From the NCBI GenBank assembly GCA_015492755.1, contig WGEM01000340.1, forward strand, positions 1-5,783: DNA of 5,783 bases. Direction: 5' to 3'. Made by a program: the position numbers and the translations under genes. Shown here piece after piece: positions 5,454 to 5,783 of this stretch. The notes beneath the pieces were generated by a model that saw nothing but the letters and a program-made list of their open reading frames with translations, was not told the origin of the DNA and ran no database searches. The stretch's first letter is position 1; each line of letters starts with the position of its first letter. The DNA is from Gemmatimonadota bacterium. Lineage in GTDB: Bacteria > Gemmatimonadota > Gemmatimonadetes > Longimicrobiales > Gaopeijiaceae.

Positions 5454-5783
5454 ATGACAGCGCAGGCGTACCATCCCACACGCTACTGGCACCGCCTCGA
5501 CGACGGCCGCATGCAGTGCGACGTCTGCCCCCGCGCGTGCAAGCTGCGTGACGGGCAGCGGGGGTTCTGTTTCGTGCGCGCCGCCCGGGACGGCGAAGTG
5601 GTCCTCACCACGTACGGGCGCTCCAGCGGGTTCTGCGTGGACCCCATCGAAAAGAAACCGCTGAACCACTTTCTGCCGGGCACTCCCGTGCTCTCCTTCG
5701 GCACGGCGGGGTGCAACCTGGCGTGTCGCTTCTGCCAGAACTGGGACATCAGCAAGTCCCGCGAGATGGACACGCTCATGGAC
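5454..5783 (+). CDS. amrS: AmmeMemoRadiSam system radical SAM enzyme, N-terminal part (3' truncated)
   Basis: The frame runs from ATG 5454 to the window edge (110 codons, no stop), so only about the first third of the protein is seen. The radical SAM iron-sulfur motif CxxxCxxC is C87, C91, C94 (CNLACRFC), followed by QNWDISKSRE, and preceded by VDPIEKKPLNHFLPG and LSFGTAG. This run is characteristic of the AmrS family, related to pyruvate formate-lyase activating enzymes. An N-terminal cysteine cluster, CDVCPRAC (22-29) plus C39 in GFC, is also typical and may bind another metal or cluster. AmrS is named for co-occurrence with AMMECR1-like (AmrA) and Memo-like (AmrB) proteins; its substrate is not established to my knowledge. 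No partner lies upstream here; any would be past the right edge. The ATG is the only ATG, GTG or TTG codon after the in-frame TAG at 5397 and ahead of the cysteine cluster apart from Met20. The purine run GGAAG directly abuts it, so ribosome binding looks atypical. Confidence 0.93.
   Translation, partial: MTAQAYHPTRYWHRLDDGRMQCDVCPRACKLRDGQRGFCFVRAARDGEVVLTTYGRSSGFCVDPIEKKPLNHFLPGTPVLSFGTAGCNLACRFCQNWDISKSREMDTLMD

Noticed and set aside
4826..5551. Plus-strand open frame of 241 codons opposite the cyclophilin and running into amrS
   Set aside because: It is antisense to an unmistakable cyclophilin and overlaps amrS in another frame. Its His/Gly/Val-rich translation has no family features.

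Overview
The window is a GC-rich, densely coded bacterial chromosome segment with strong G/C preference at third codon positions. It has a secreted S9 peptidase of the DPP IV-like type. It also has a secreted 6-bladed beta-propeller protein with an N-terminal CxxC, a style I associate with Gemmatimonadota. That lineage is an inference from protein style, not proven by a marker gene. There are no tRNA, rRNA, CRISPR, insertion-sequence or phage features, and no gene-free stretch longer than about 140 bases.

Layout. Positions 1-140 hold the last 45 codons of a plus-strand gene, followed by a hairpin that probably terminates it. A plus-strand pair follows: a 772-aa secreted S9 serine peptidase (282-2600) and, 5 nt later, a CPXCG-type cysteine-rich protein (2606-3181). 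The latter carries an unusual highly acidic N-terminal extension of about 138 residues. This pair meets head-on, with only 9 bases between, a minus-strand pair: a small secreted protein of unknown function (4321-4767) whose stop overlaps the GTG start of a secreted beta-propeller protein (3191-4324). Upstream of these, also on the minus strand, is a cytoplasmic cyclophilin-type peptidylprolyl isomerase (4859-5323). A 130-base divergent spacer containing a 19-bp palindrome separates it from the plus-strand start of amrS (5454 to beyond the window end), the radical SAM enzyme of the AmmeMemoRadiSam system.

How the genes relate. The peptidase and the propeller/small-protein pair all have export signals and belong to envelope or periplasmic life. 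The cyclophilin, CPXCG protein and AmrS lack signal peptides and are cytoplasmic. Nothing links all of them into one pathway. The most promising points are the acidic, lysine-free CPXCG fusion, the peptidase's departure from the DPP IV glutamate motif, the uncharacterised minus-strand secreted pair, the palindrome in the divergent spacer, and the AmrS entry point to a poorly understood three-protein system just outside the window.
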